The notes beneath the pieces were generated by a model. The model was not told the DNA's origin. It made no database searches and was given only the letters and a program-made list of their open reading frames with translations. Positions 1-11,391 of a DNA stretch of 64,000 nt are shown piece by piece (the stretch's first letter is position 1; each line of letters starts with the position of its first letter). This stretch comes from Rachycentron canadum (lineage: Eukaryota; Chordata; Actinopteri; Carangiformes; Rachycentridae). Both the position numbers and the translations under genes were made by a program. Location of the stretch: assembly GCA_038496675.1 (NCBI GenBank), contig CM076650.1, positions 9,356,269 to 9,420,268 of the forward strand, given 5' to 3'.

Positions 1-1516
1 GATCCTAAACTGTTACCTCACACATAATCAAATATAATTATCAGCTGTTAGGAATCAGTTTTCTAACTGTGTGCTGACACTGTTATTTACTGCTTTCTGT
101 TAGTATTTTATTCTGGGGCCTGAACTAGGCCATCAGCCACCTGGTCAATGTTCCCAAATTCAGATCCTCTTGGGTGATGCAGGAGGAAAAGAACAGTGTT
201 CCCTTTCCAGAGAGTCACAACCTAACCCACATACACTCGAATACCTTGAAGTTATACTAGCACCTTGTGCAAAAGGCTAATGGTTGCATTAACTAATGAT
301 GAATGAGCAGGTGTACGCTGTTGTTGCTAGATGGAGGAGCAATAGAGAAAACATTTTTGATGTTTTCACATTTAATTTGTTAGTTTATATTGTTTTATTT
401 TCTGTAAATGTTGTTTATTTTGGAAGATTATTATTAGCGGTATTTTTCAGATTTCCCCTACATAATACTTCCCTCATTGATAAAAATAGAGTGGGGATAA
501 AACACCCAAAGAAACACACTTCTGCTTTCTCTGAGTTTTTAGCTTAAATCTCATGGGAACCTTTTGCTCCATACTGCTTCCAGAGTACAGAAATAGGTTC
601 CTATTTTATATTGGTCCTATGAAGGGAAGTCAAATAGTGAACATGGGAAAAAAAAAGTAAACTGTATTGTTGCGTTTTGTACTTTCCAATTTTCCTTAAA
701 GGAACTCTCCTCCAAGACACTAAGAAGCTGTCATGTCATGTGTACTTTAGTGCACTTGACAAGCGGTAGATCAGCTCACCACATCTTGGTTTTCTCTTTG
801 AGACTAAATAGAATATAAATAAGACATGATTTGGCGTTTTGTCGCACACTAATGAGCTGACAGCGACAGTGTCACTGACAGGCAGTAAGCATGAGATGAT
901 CTGTCAGGCAGTGGTGGAGAGCCGATCATGTTGCATCCTTTTCCCCGAATAATAAGAGCTGTCATTAATTATACTGCAGTTATCAGTTTTTCCAGAGTCA
1001 GTCATGTACTGGGTGAGTTGTTGCTAGAATCTGGGGTTTGCTTGTTGCTGTCACTTACCTACCTACACACCTGTCAGTCCATCCATCCAGAACTACAGTA
1101 TTGTTCCTATAATTGCTCAACAACGGAGAAACAATCTCTTTTCAGTAAAACATATTTGGTGAACAAAAAGTAAAAGCATGATTAAAAGAGACCAGTTGGC
1201 ATGACATAATGTTGTCAGGTAACAAGTTCTGTTTGTTAAGTTGTTTTTTTGCAATATTTTGAAAGTTTTTTTTTATTGCACATAGTAAAATATTGACTAT
1301 GCATTAAAGGTGCACACCTTGAGAACTTTTTTGCTCAAAGGTGCTGGTGTTGTGCACGTGTGTGTGAGACATCTGTAGCTATAGACAGTGTATGACCTGC
1401 AGTAGATTTGGATCAATGTGCTCCCAGTTTAGAGAGCACTGGTGTGGAGTATAGGTGAGACTGCATCTCACAATGACCTGTCAAATAATGAACTACCTCC
1501 CTCTCTCCCCCCTCAG
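1..1516 (+). other. rnf150: rnf150 last intron (partial)
   Basis: AT-rich sequence with no coding signal I can support on either strand. It lies directly upstream of the terminal rnf150 exon and ends in a pyrimidine-rich tract and CAG acceptor at 1514-1516, so it is read as that gene's last intron, cut by the window edge. The earlier exons (signal peptide, PA domain, membrane segment, RING finger) are not in the window. Confidence 0.7.
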
Positions 1517-1635
1517 GTGAACACCAGCCTCCTCTCAGCAGTGAGTCAGATACGTCTATCATGACGGGCGTGGAGGTAGGTATGTCTGAAATAGACCTCT
1601 CTGCACAGCAGGGATGTGATGGGGCCAAATCCTGA
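1517..1635 (+). CDS. rnf150: RNF150 C-terminal exon (partial gene)
   Basis: This is the terminal coding exon of RING finger protein 150, a single-pass membrane protein of the PA-TM-RING E3 ligase family. The exon opens in the middle of a codon after a CAG acceptor and reads 38 residues to a TGA at 1633-1635. The readable tail contains SSESDTS, then a stretch beginning VEVGMSEIDLS, and ends in GAKS. It aligns residue by residue with the remembered human C-terminus (SSDSDIS, MEVGLSDVELS, ending EVKS). The PA domain, transmembrane helix and RING lie upstream, outside the window. The downstream neighbour tbc1d9 on the same strand fits the human TBC1D9-RNF150 adjacency. Teleosts often carry a and b copies of this gene; which one this is cannot be told here. 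Confidence 0.85.
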
Positions 1636-4600
1636 GCCAGACAGAGCTAAGGGAAGTAGAATGAATCACAAGGAAAAGGAGGACAAGAGCAAGACAGAGT
1701 GATCGGGGGCTTCCAGAGATTTGCCACGTCCTTGTCCCCTGGAGGGAGTGACCTCGTAGAAGATGGGCAAATGAGCAATATAACACATAGCAGCACAAAC
1801 CACCCTGTTTTGTCTGTACTACTTGAAAAACAGACTTTTCCCTGTGTCTGTGGACATGTTGCTTGCTTGTTTTCTTGCAGTCACAATTCACCATTTTGTG
1901 GGTGAACACAACTCTCATATTGTGGTCGTCCAGTTCCCGTCCATGTAATTTTAATTTTAATCCTTTCCTAGCATCTGAAATACACACACAGTAACTGAGA
2001 TGTTGGTGGCTGTCACAGTACTGAGAAGGCTAAAAAATGTTTCTCCCTACTCTGAGAACCTAAACCTTCCCCAGGAACCAATATGAGGGAGCAGGAAAGA
2101 CTCTTCAACACCAGATTCCAGCTTTAATTATATATAAATATGTGCAAATTGTTAGATTTCTTGGTATGAGATCACTGCCAACGTATTCCAGAAGTAAGTT
2201 TTATGTGATGGATACATAGCACATGTGGAGCCTATATCAGCAATTTGTTAGGAGTCTCTATAACAGTTGGTGTGAATCCCCCACCAGCAATTTTTCAACT
2301 TTACACTTGGTAACATGTTATTATCCCCTGAAAACTTGAAGCATTGGTTATTAAATTCATGCAGCCCTTTGACATTAAGGAGCTGAAACATGTATGCACA
2401 CATTATGCTGTAAATCTTTCTAAATGTAACTGTTACTATTGTGTGGAGATGTTCATTTTTAACTATTTTACCAACTGTATATTCCTGTTGTTGGGAGGAA
2501 ATAACCAAACACAAGGTAGATAGATATTTTTGTCCTCATGTTTGACAATCATAGCTTGCCACAAGAAGTTCGAAGTGATGTCACCCACTGCCCTAGTGAA
2601 ACTGCTGCTGATTTACAAGTTAACACGACACATGATGTTGAGCCCCCACTGTCAGTGTTCGTGTTCACACTGCTGCTAAGTACAGATGGCTGCAGTTGCT
2701 GTCACCACCAAATTCTGGCAGTATGTACATACTGTAGACAAACATCCTACTTGTGTCAAGCCAGCTAATATAAATATATCAGCAAGTGTTTGTGCCAAGT
2801 TTAGCAGTAATATTTTAAACATTGCTGTTGTTATGGCACTAAATCTGTGCATGACATGAAACTGAAAAAATAACACGAGGACATAGGATTAGATTGCTTA
2901 TGTAATTTGAGAGAGAGACTCTGCTTGGTGAGAACGGGAGGAACTTTTTCATTTGAATTAGTCACCGTTTTCATTTCAGTGTTTTGATGCTCCAAGCATA
3001 GGGTTTTTTATTGCATGAAAACCTCACAGCATGAATAATGTTTACAATTATGGGAAGTTTGGGTACATCAAAAACAAAATGATGCACACACACATTGGTG
3101 TTTTTGGGCAGACCTGCATCCACACTAAAACACCTGAACTGGAGTGGGACAGATGGTCTAATTTCTCTGTTTCTCACCTGGTAAAACCTCTTACTTCTCT
3201 TACTTCCTGCTCTCTGTGACCACTATAATACATTTAAATTTGCGTTAGAAATCCTGTTTATGTTCTTTGTGTCAGACAACAGTAGCTACAAGCAGAAAAT
3301 AGTCATTTGATAAATTCTGTTAACCGAGCACTAAATAAAGGCTAAAGACAGGACATGTTTTTGTTTGATTGACCATAATGACATTGATGAGTGAGCACAG
3401 AGAGAGGTAGAGATTGATTGGTTTCTTAATTTTGATCGCACACAGACCCTCTATGTCTAGTAAAGCTGTTTTTCTGTATTTTCTGAGATCTAAAAAATGC
3501 CAGCCTAGTGTGGATGGAGGGCTGAAACAGAGAGAATAAGGTACATTTTGAAATTTAGCTCACTTGTTATGTACCTACTCCAAAGCTCTGTCCCAATTTC
3601 ATACTATAAATCTAAGCAGGTTTTAGCATTGGGTGTTAATACTGGAAAAGTATCAACATCAAGTACAAAAGTCAGAATGCAAACCAAAAAAAAAATGCTG
3701 ATTTTCAGTGTTTGGATGGACCATGTTGTCCTTAACTGATTGAAGAAATAAAGAACTGAAGGGCTTACTCACTGCCAAAAAAAAAGAAAAGATTTGTGAG
3801 CAGTGGTTAAACAACACCAGAATGGTCTTGGGAAACCAAAACAATAGTAAATCTTCAGGAAAAGTTTTTATAATTGGCAGTGGTTTTCTATTCATATGAA
3901 CATTTCATTCCATTTCCTGTTGTTATGAAATTATAAAGTGTGTTAATTTCTTGATGACTAAAGACTATATTATATTGATGAGCATGGAGCACATGTGTAC
4001 AGTTAGTATGTACTATGGAATTGGGACACATCTTTGGACTCCCAAGGTGATGCTGACTGTTAGTTACCATTCATAGTCTGCTGAAGAAATAGTTCTTCTG
4101 TCATTGTTCTGTCATAGTCATGATCACTTTGTCATTACTTCTCCAGTAATGCCTCGCTGAACATGATCTAATACTTGGACCACTTCCCTCTCACATTCTT
4201 GTAGACACACACGCTAAAGAAGCACAGACCCACTGACTCCGTTGATGGAGCCAGTGGAATTTTACTGGTGGTTTTCTCCTCCAGTCACTGTTTCCATTAT
4301 GTCCTGAAGCCACCTGGGACACTGTTATGTAACATGCACATGTCCACATCCCCCATGTTTGGGTCAGTCATTGAAGGATCATTGGATTTATGGGCAAATG
4401 TTTCTGTTTTTCATGAAAGCTTTTGGTATTAAAAGGGGCAGATTGTAATTTTTAATTTCTGTAAGCATTTTCTGAGAGTGTATTTTATTAGCTGTAACTG
4501 CACAGATAGACTTAGAAACGACACCATTAGTCCGACAGTAGTGATTCACAGTGAGATACTGTCTGTAGTTCAATGTCTGGGGAAAAATGAGACAGGTTTT

Positions 4601-6189
4601 AGATTACCTCACTTTATATTTAGTTACTATTACATACTGACCAGTTCAACACGGAACGAATTCAACATGCCTGAGATGTGTGGTGGCATTACGGAAAAAT
4701 TCATGAGTGTACAGTTTCTTATACTTCTAGAGAATGCAGTGGTACTGTAGTTGCTGATTTGATAAAGAGCCTGGTTTATCTCGAGCTGTACAGCTTTTTT
4801 TTGTGTGTATAAGGTGGAGAAAGAGGGTGATTCCTACCAGCTCAGTAGATGCAGATGCTTAAGTCTCAGCCAGCCTAATCTGGACCTTTAAGCCTCTGCA
4901 TGTTACATCAGCTCACTTCATAATGAGATAGCACAATACATAAGATAACTCACAGGCACCCAAGCGATTCCTGCTGCTCTCCTCCTCTCTTTTGCTTTTT
5001 CTCTCCCTCACATGCTTCAAATCTGTGGGTCTTTCGTATGTCAAACACTGTCTCTATCTGACATTTGTTTGGTTGGCCAAGCAACAAGGGAAAGTAAAGC
5101 ACATTTGTTATCAGTGCCAGATCACTGGATTCTGGCTGTTTTGCCTAATGAAATGAGTTTGTCTGAAGGTGGATAAAAGTCCTTATTTTTACAGAACAAC
5201 CTAAAAATGATGTGATACAGCTATAAGGTCCTTTTTTGTCTGTTTACAGTAACAACTCTCACTCTATAAGTAGGATTCACAGAGTTTTGAGACACAAAAA
5301 AGTGAGTGTACTCCATATAATGACATTCAATGCACTTAGGAAGAAAATAAGTTTGTTCTCCCTATTTGTACCTACAATTTAACCCTCTATTTTATGTTTT
5401 ATAATTTCCAACAATTTTCTTGGAAAGACCTGTATAATTTTCTAGTAATTTGGAGGAAAATAGAAATGTGTCAATTTGTATTCACAAATTATTTCTATAT
5501 TTCTGGAAACTTCAGTCTCCTTAGCCATAAATTTTATTTTCTATTTATTGAACATAAACTATTCTCTGATAGAGTTAGACTAAAAGGCTATTTTCATCAC
5601 TTGTCCCAGCCCAGATGTTAATGTTGCCACAACATATCACATATATACATATATAATCCTACACTGTAAGACATGGCAGTTATTGCAGTACAATGCATCC
5701 AACATATGTAAGAAATGGCAAAAAAGAACATTTGTACACACATTTTACAAGTAATTGGAATTGATTAATGCACATATTGAACACTTTCTAAAAATTCCCC
5801 AATAACACTAAACTATGTAGTTCCTTTCAGGATATATTTTAGAAAATACTGGAAAAATATTCAGACATTATGGACCGGTAAAATTAAGCATAACCAACAT
5901 TATTTTACTATAGTTAATTGAATGATTGATTGATATTTCCCATTTCTTTTCTTCTCATTGTGTGAACGTTCCTGTTATGCACTTTATCCCTCCAGTAAAT
6001 GGGGAGTGGCTTTTTTATGTCGAGCTTTTAAGAAGAGGGCTATAGTATTAAACATGGCACATGATTCAGCTGTTGCTTAATGTATAATGTTGTGCTCTTT
6101 GAACTGTACTATGATGTATGTGTGCTGGGGGGTGGAGGGGTAAGGGTGGGGTTCCAGTATGTTGTACACTATACCCAGTACCCAGCAGA

Positions 6190-6195
6190 AATAAA
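6190..6195 (+). terminator. rnf150: Poly(A) signal, candidate rnf150
   Basis: A canonical AATAAA is followed by a region rich in TAATATAAAAACAA repeats. It is the first of two candidates for the rnf150 transcript end. Confidence 0.4.
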
Positions 6196-6381
6196 AACAA
6201 TGTTGTAATATAAAAACAATTTATCATTTTGTAATATAAAAACAATTGTAAGTATAATCAGTGACGTCTCTGTCCTTTTCTTGTACCATGATGCACGTGT
6301 AGGAATGCCTGAGTTTGACTTTGAAAAAACTTCAATCAGGCTTTTCCAACTGTGGTAAACCTGTTTGTTTTATAGTAACTC

Positions 6382-6387
6382 AATAAA
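6382..6387 (+). terminator. rnf150: Poly(A) signal, candidate rnf150
   Basis: Canonical AATAAA with T-rich sequence just downstream (TATGTTTTC), a typical cleavage-signal context. This is the second candidate end of the rnf150 transcript. Confidence 0.4.
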
Positions 6388-6400
6388 AATATGTTTTCTA

Positions 6401-9129
6401 CCAAATGGATACTGGCAATGAACATTGTCAGAGCTTGTGATACATGAATTTTACTGATTGCATCTGTGATGTATATTGTTTGGAAGCAGAAATTTAGCAA
6501 GTCAAAGGTCATGTAGCAATTACATCTTTGTTGTTGTCACTGTTTTACTCGTATAGTGAATATAATAATATATATTCTAATATATTTTAAACTCTGGTTG
6601 TAAAGGAATGTGAGGCCTTTACTGATGACTGACTAAAACTAGTTAGTCGTCTTGGAAACTTTGTGACAAAATGGCAACAACAGGTGTTAATAAGTTAATA
6701 CATGTATTGGAACACTTTCCCAAATAAATGACCAGCATGTAAACACATACTTTCGATAGTACCAGCTATTAAGGTCTACAGTATGCTGTCAGCCTCTGGT
6801 TTTATTTAAACTCCCTTTTGGCATGGAAGAGTTTTTTTTAAATGGAAAAAAATGTTTCCTGGCTTTGAGGAAGACACAAAAGACAAGCTTATGAAGCTGA
6901 TGGATCTGAAACATCTGAACGTTTTAACACTGTCCCTGTCAATGCTTTACCACCGGGTACTGCTATCTGCACGTCATGAAATGACTCAACTAAAAGTACT
7001 AATACCACACTGTAAAAATATTCCATAACAAGTAAATGTACTGCATTGAAATTTTTAATTAAAGATATAATGAGGAAAACTTATTATACAGCATCAGTAA
7101 TAGCACTTGTTTTGCAATTAAATGTCCCCTGAGACTGGTCTCTGATATCTGACATCATTTATACTGATGCGTGTGTATGAGGTAATTCTAAGTAAAGGTT
7201 GTTCATTTTCATGATTGAATATCGTGACTGTTTTTATCGATTGAATGATTATTTGATTCATCAGGGAAACCTCATCTAGGTTTTTACCAGCCCTATGTTT
7301 ACTTAGCAGACAATTCGGGCAGGTTCAGTACCTTCATAATGAAAATGGATAATTCTAGAAAGAACCTCAAACACACAGATCTCAATGTATCATATATCAT
7401 ACAGGCTGCTTTATGTGTTGAAGGTGTTTTCAACGTGAAGGTTCTAAAAACCAGGCATTTTCCTTATTTTTTTTCCCACCATTGCACATACATTAAAAGA
7501 TAAAAAAAAACCTCACAGTTGGTATTTGAGTCATTTATGCCTTGTCAGTACTATAACCCCACTGGTCTGTACTGGTACTCACAGCTCCTGTCTCGCTTTT
7601 CAATTTTCACTTTAATATGGTCATACAACGGCCGTAGGAGTATGTGAAAATGCAAAAATGGATTAGTACATTATCTTTTAAAATTTTCACTTCAGTTACT
7701 CATCCTGTGTGAAGTGGGTTTACATGAGTGCTGGCCTGAAGAGCAGCAGGTATGTGGACTGGGCAGCTCACACAGGTGCCTTGAATGTCCTGAGCTCATT
7801 CTTTGTTTGTCCTTCAGTCGAACTGGTTCCCTCCATTTCATCATTGTTCCTAAATGTGTTGAGTGAGTAGTTAATTACATTATTTTTCCTTGAGCCGTAT
7901 TTGTTTAGTTGTTACATCTAATCTCCTTGGTTTGTTCAAACATAATTATATTCTCAATGTCAGACTGCGTTGATGTACTGATTTAGAATTGTTGCTTTAT
8001 TCAAGACAATATGATAAAATGTGCTTTCTTTCATTTGTAGACATATAACCACTCAACTGTAATTACTCACACTTGGCTGACTGCAAGTAAAAGATGAAAT
8101 GCTTTCAAATATAACCTGCTCTCCTGCTTTGATCACATTCATTAAGTCAAGTCCAGTCAAGTGTAATTGTAGAACACACACAGTGAACAATTAAAATCCT
8201 ATCATTGAATAACATGTTAAAGTTTATATGATGAATTTTATAATGCCCTCTATAGACCTCTATGATGACATTCAACATTTATAAAATGACTTTTTCTGCA
8301 CCAGATGATTTGAGGATGGAAACACAGTGTTTGCAGTCATGGATTGAACGTGTTAAAGGAGAACTCAACATTGAATTTAAGAATTCACATTTCTTATTCC
8401 TGTGTCCCAGAGCAGTTTGGCCAATATTTGTGAACATGCAGCGCACTCCTGTAAAGTTAGAAACTAAAGTGTAACGTTCTGTAACAATGAATGGGGGCTC
8501 TCGTGCTGCGAGGACATAAAATGATCGTAATAGCTTACATCAAAATGAATGTATCAAGTCTTAAACTTGATTTCTAATTCAAAATCTGGATGAGACCTGT
8601 GCACGACACAACTACAATAGCAAGTTGAGTCATTTTCCAGAAAGTAATTTCATCCCTCAGTAGCCTGACTGATGAGTACAAGCCTTCAACATTTTTAGAC
8701 CATGGCATTTGCAAGCAAATCTGTATTTCCAGAGTATATTTCTGCTGTGTTAGTTCATCATTTGCACTGAATATCTCTTTGTGTGTGGGGGGGTTCAATT
8801 AAAAAGAGTGATGCACTTCCTGCGTTCCAACATTTACGACATTTAATGGATATTTTAATAGAATACACAATAATCATTGCTGCTTGTTTTCTGTGGAGAG
8901 TCCTGATCTGATGATTCTGTTATTTATAGCTTTAGAACAGACATTATGTTAAAGTCAAACTCGCTTTTGATCAATGAACTGCATGTTAATGAATGTTGTG
9001 ATTATTATTTATTAGTAAAATGGTGCACAGCTTGTGTTGGGTCTTGCAGTTTATGGACTTTTTTTGCAGCTGAGGAAATTATGGATTTTGTGTCACTTTG
9101 CAGCTGATGTTTTTTCCACAACTTGCTGA

Positions 9130-9159
<30 letters not shown>
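6401..9159. other. Intergenic region rnf150-aimp1
   Basis: AT-rich sequence with short ORFs only, none with family resemblance or splice-bounded coding structure. Its one prominent feature is the poly(T) tract at 9132-9158. I see no gene here. Confidence 0.6.
9132..9158. repeat. Poly(T) tract, 27 nt
   Basis: An uninterrupted run of 27 T, about 200 bases before the inferred aimp1 first exon. It may be a poly(dA:dT) nucleosome-disfavouring element or the tail of a retroposed element on the minus strand. No element body is recognisable beside it. Confidence 0.9.
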
Positions 9160-9163
<4 letters not shown>

Positions 9164-9259
9164 ATTTCCTTTGTGTCCATGGGACAAAACGGCAAAACCC
9201 ATCGTGCAAATAACAAGATAAGAAAAGTTAAGTAGGGAACAAACAAACATACAAACGCT

Positions 9260-9358
9260 TGGAGACAATTGCGGACGTCGGTTGAGCAGGAAGAGGCGGG
9301 AAGAACCCGAGTTGAAGGTTAAAGTTATCTACAGTTGGAGCCACCTCGTCTGAAACTT
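9260..9358 (+). promoter_or_regulatory. aimp1: Candidate aimp1 promoter and 5' leader
   Basis: A short GC-richer, CpG-containing patch stands out in AT-rich surroundings just before an ATG and a strong splice donor (ACG|GTAAGT at 9380-9385). It includes a CRE-like GACGTC (around 9274) and purine-rich ETS/E2F-like GGAAGAGGCGGGAA. No TATA box is visible. It is read as a housekeeping-type promoter. The start site is not determinable by eye. Confidence 0.4.
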
Positions 9359-11391
9359 ATGGAGCACAACAAGCAAGAAACGGTAAGTCACATACCTGTG
9401 TAGGCGCAAGGGTCGAAAGAATTTTGAACTTGCAACGTGATATACACGAACAATACCAAGTTAAGTTGTAAGTCAGTATTTGTAAATTCTGCACATGTAG
9501 AAGATGTGAAGCCGATTTGTGTGTAGAAGATTTGTATGCGGAAAAAGACAGTGGCTAAAATCTGAAATGAGATTAGTGGTGAGATTAGAGACACAGTGAG
9601 AGATCTTTTGTCTGACCCAGAGCTGTAAACTGTGAAACCCACTGCATGTGACGCTTCAGATACAAGTACAGATGTGCAGGTTTTGTTTTTGTTTTTTTGG
9701 TTTTTTTGTTGTTGTTTTTTTTTAAAACTTTAATCTGATTGGACAGTGACAGTCCAATCACAAAGCTCAATCAGGTGACAGGTGTTTCTGTCCTGTCTAA
9801 TCTGCCACAGTTGCTCGTGCCGTCATCCATCTTGGAAATCTACGACACTGTGGTGACAGAACCACCTGCTCTCTGCCTGGACTCTACTTGTTGATCGGAT
9901 TATCACTGTGTAAACAGATTCAGGTTTAAAAAAAATTGGGTGAAAATTGTACTTGTAACCTCAGGGTCACACACTATGTGCAAACAGTTTCCTGTGTCTG
10001 TTCACAGCACTTTGTCTTTCAGTTACCTCACTAATGATCTCATTTGCTCAGTTTTAGTCCTATTTTTCTTTCTACAAATAAAAACCTTGTGCACACTTTA
10101 TTTTATTGTGCACTAATAAAATGTAAAAACATCTATCTTGGACCTATGAGAACTTCATTAGACAACACAGGCTGCAATGACAGGTATATAATGCCACATT
10201 ATGTCAGGCCTATATTATTGGGCTGTTATTTAACATATTTTCACTATTTCTTATTAGACTTTTTAACAATTTATAATAGAACTGAATTGTAAATTTAAGT
10301 GAAGTCCATCAGCATTTTGTGGTTTTACAGTTGCATAGCCATGGTGAGTGAAATGATAGATGTTGATAATGAGTAATATTATATTCATTATTATATCGCA
10401 ATGAATTCTTTCACAGCAAATCACTTTTCAAACAAGTATTTTTAATTATAGTAATGTGCATTTTATTTTCTGTAACAATTGAACCCTTTTGAAACATTTC
10501 ACCATGGATATGTGTGAAAAGGCAGTTAGATGAAATACAAACTTCTTTCTAAGAAAAATTACTATCTGTCACACTAAAGGTTACCATAAATGATCCAGTG
10601 GCATTTATTCAAATAACTTTCAGCGTGACAAACAAATTTGCAGGGCCACTATATTGTTGCACTACATTACATATTTTAAGTTGTTATATCTGAGTATATT
10701 GTAAATATGCATTTTTGGTGGCTTGTATTGTGTTTAATCACTGTACAGATCCATGGGAAAATATTTTATTACAAATGTAATGTGTTTATTTTATTACACA
10801 CTGATGAATCAGAAAGTAATATGGATGTAATCACTGACATATATTCAGCTTGAATACATTGTTTTTAAATTGATGATTAAATACTTCTTTGGAAAAGTGC
10901 TGTCTGATTTGCTGTGAAATGTTTGTTGTGATAATGAAGTCATGGGAATTATTGGTAACAACTCTGATTTATCACTTGATTAATCACAGCTCTACAAACT
11001 ATAAAATGCTGCTTAAATCCCAACTGAGCAATGTGAGGTTTAACAGCCTGTTTTATGCTAAAAAATATGGTGTGTTTGTGTTGAGCAGCAGACAAAAAAC
11101 AAGCTCAGTGTTAGCTGTAGCTGCTCTTCAAGATAGATTTTCTATGTTCTGCTTGAACTAGTGCATTTATAATTTATTTTTATGCTTTTAATTTTGCTTT
11201 AAATGGATAATTAATCCATTTTTTTTATATTAAGTCCATAGAATACCTCAAGAATATTTCAGACAAAATGAGAGCTGCTTAAAATGTCCTTGTTTGCCCT
11301 GCAATGAAAGGGATTTTCATCTAATTACCTTTTTGTGTTTTAGTGCCAGGATCCACCTCAGGCCAGAGCCACACCTGATGGGCCCCCATGA
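9359..11391 (+). CDS. Candidate spliced uORF of aimp1
   Basis: If the exon ending at 9382 (donor GTAAGT) is joined to the exon at 11344-11403 (acceptor TTTTAG, donor GTAAGT), the first ATG (9359-9361) opens a 23-codon reading frame. It ends at TGA 11389-11391, and that stop overlaps the next ATG (11388-11390) in the arrangement ATGA. The predicted peptide starts MEHNKQET and resembles no family. The overlap would suit termination-reinitiation. Both exons are inferred from splice signals only, so this rests on an unproven transcript. Confidence 0.3.

Larger units (their letters stand above)
1636..6400 (+). other. rnf150: rnf150 3' UTR (inferred extent)
   Basis: About 4.7 kb of AT-rich sequence after the rnf150 stop with no convincing ORF, no repeats that I recognise and no splice-bounded coding exon. 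It is best read as a long 3' UTR, because the first clear poly(A) signals in good context are AATAAA at 6190-6195 and 6382-6387. A shorter UTR with intergenic DNA behind it cannot be excluded. Confidence 0.45.

Noticed and set aside
1559..1987. 142-codon minus-strand frame overlapping the rnf150 stop
   Set aside because: Overlaps the rnf150 terminal exon and its UTR in antisense; no recognisable protein features beyond chance hydrophobic runs.
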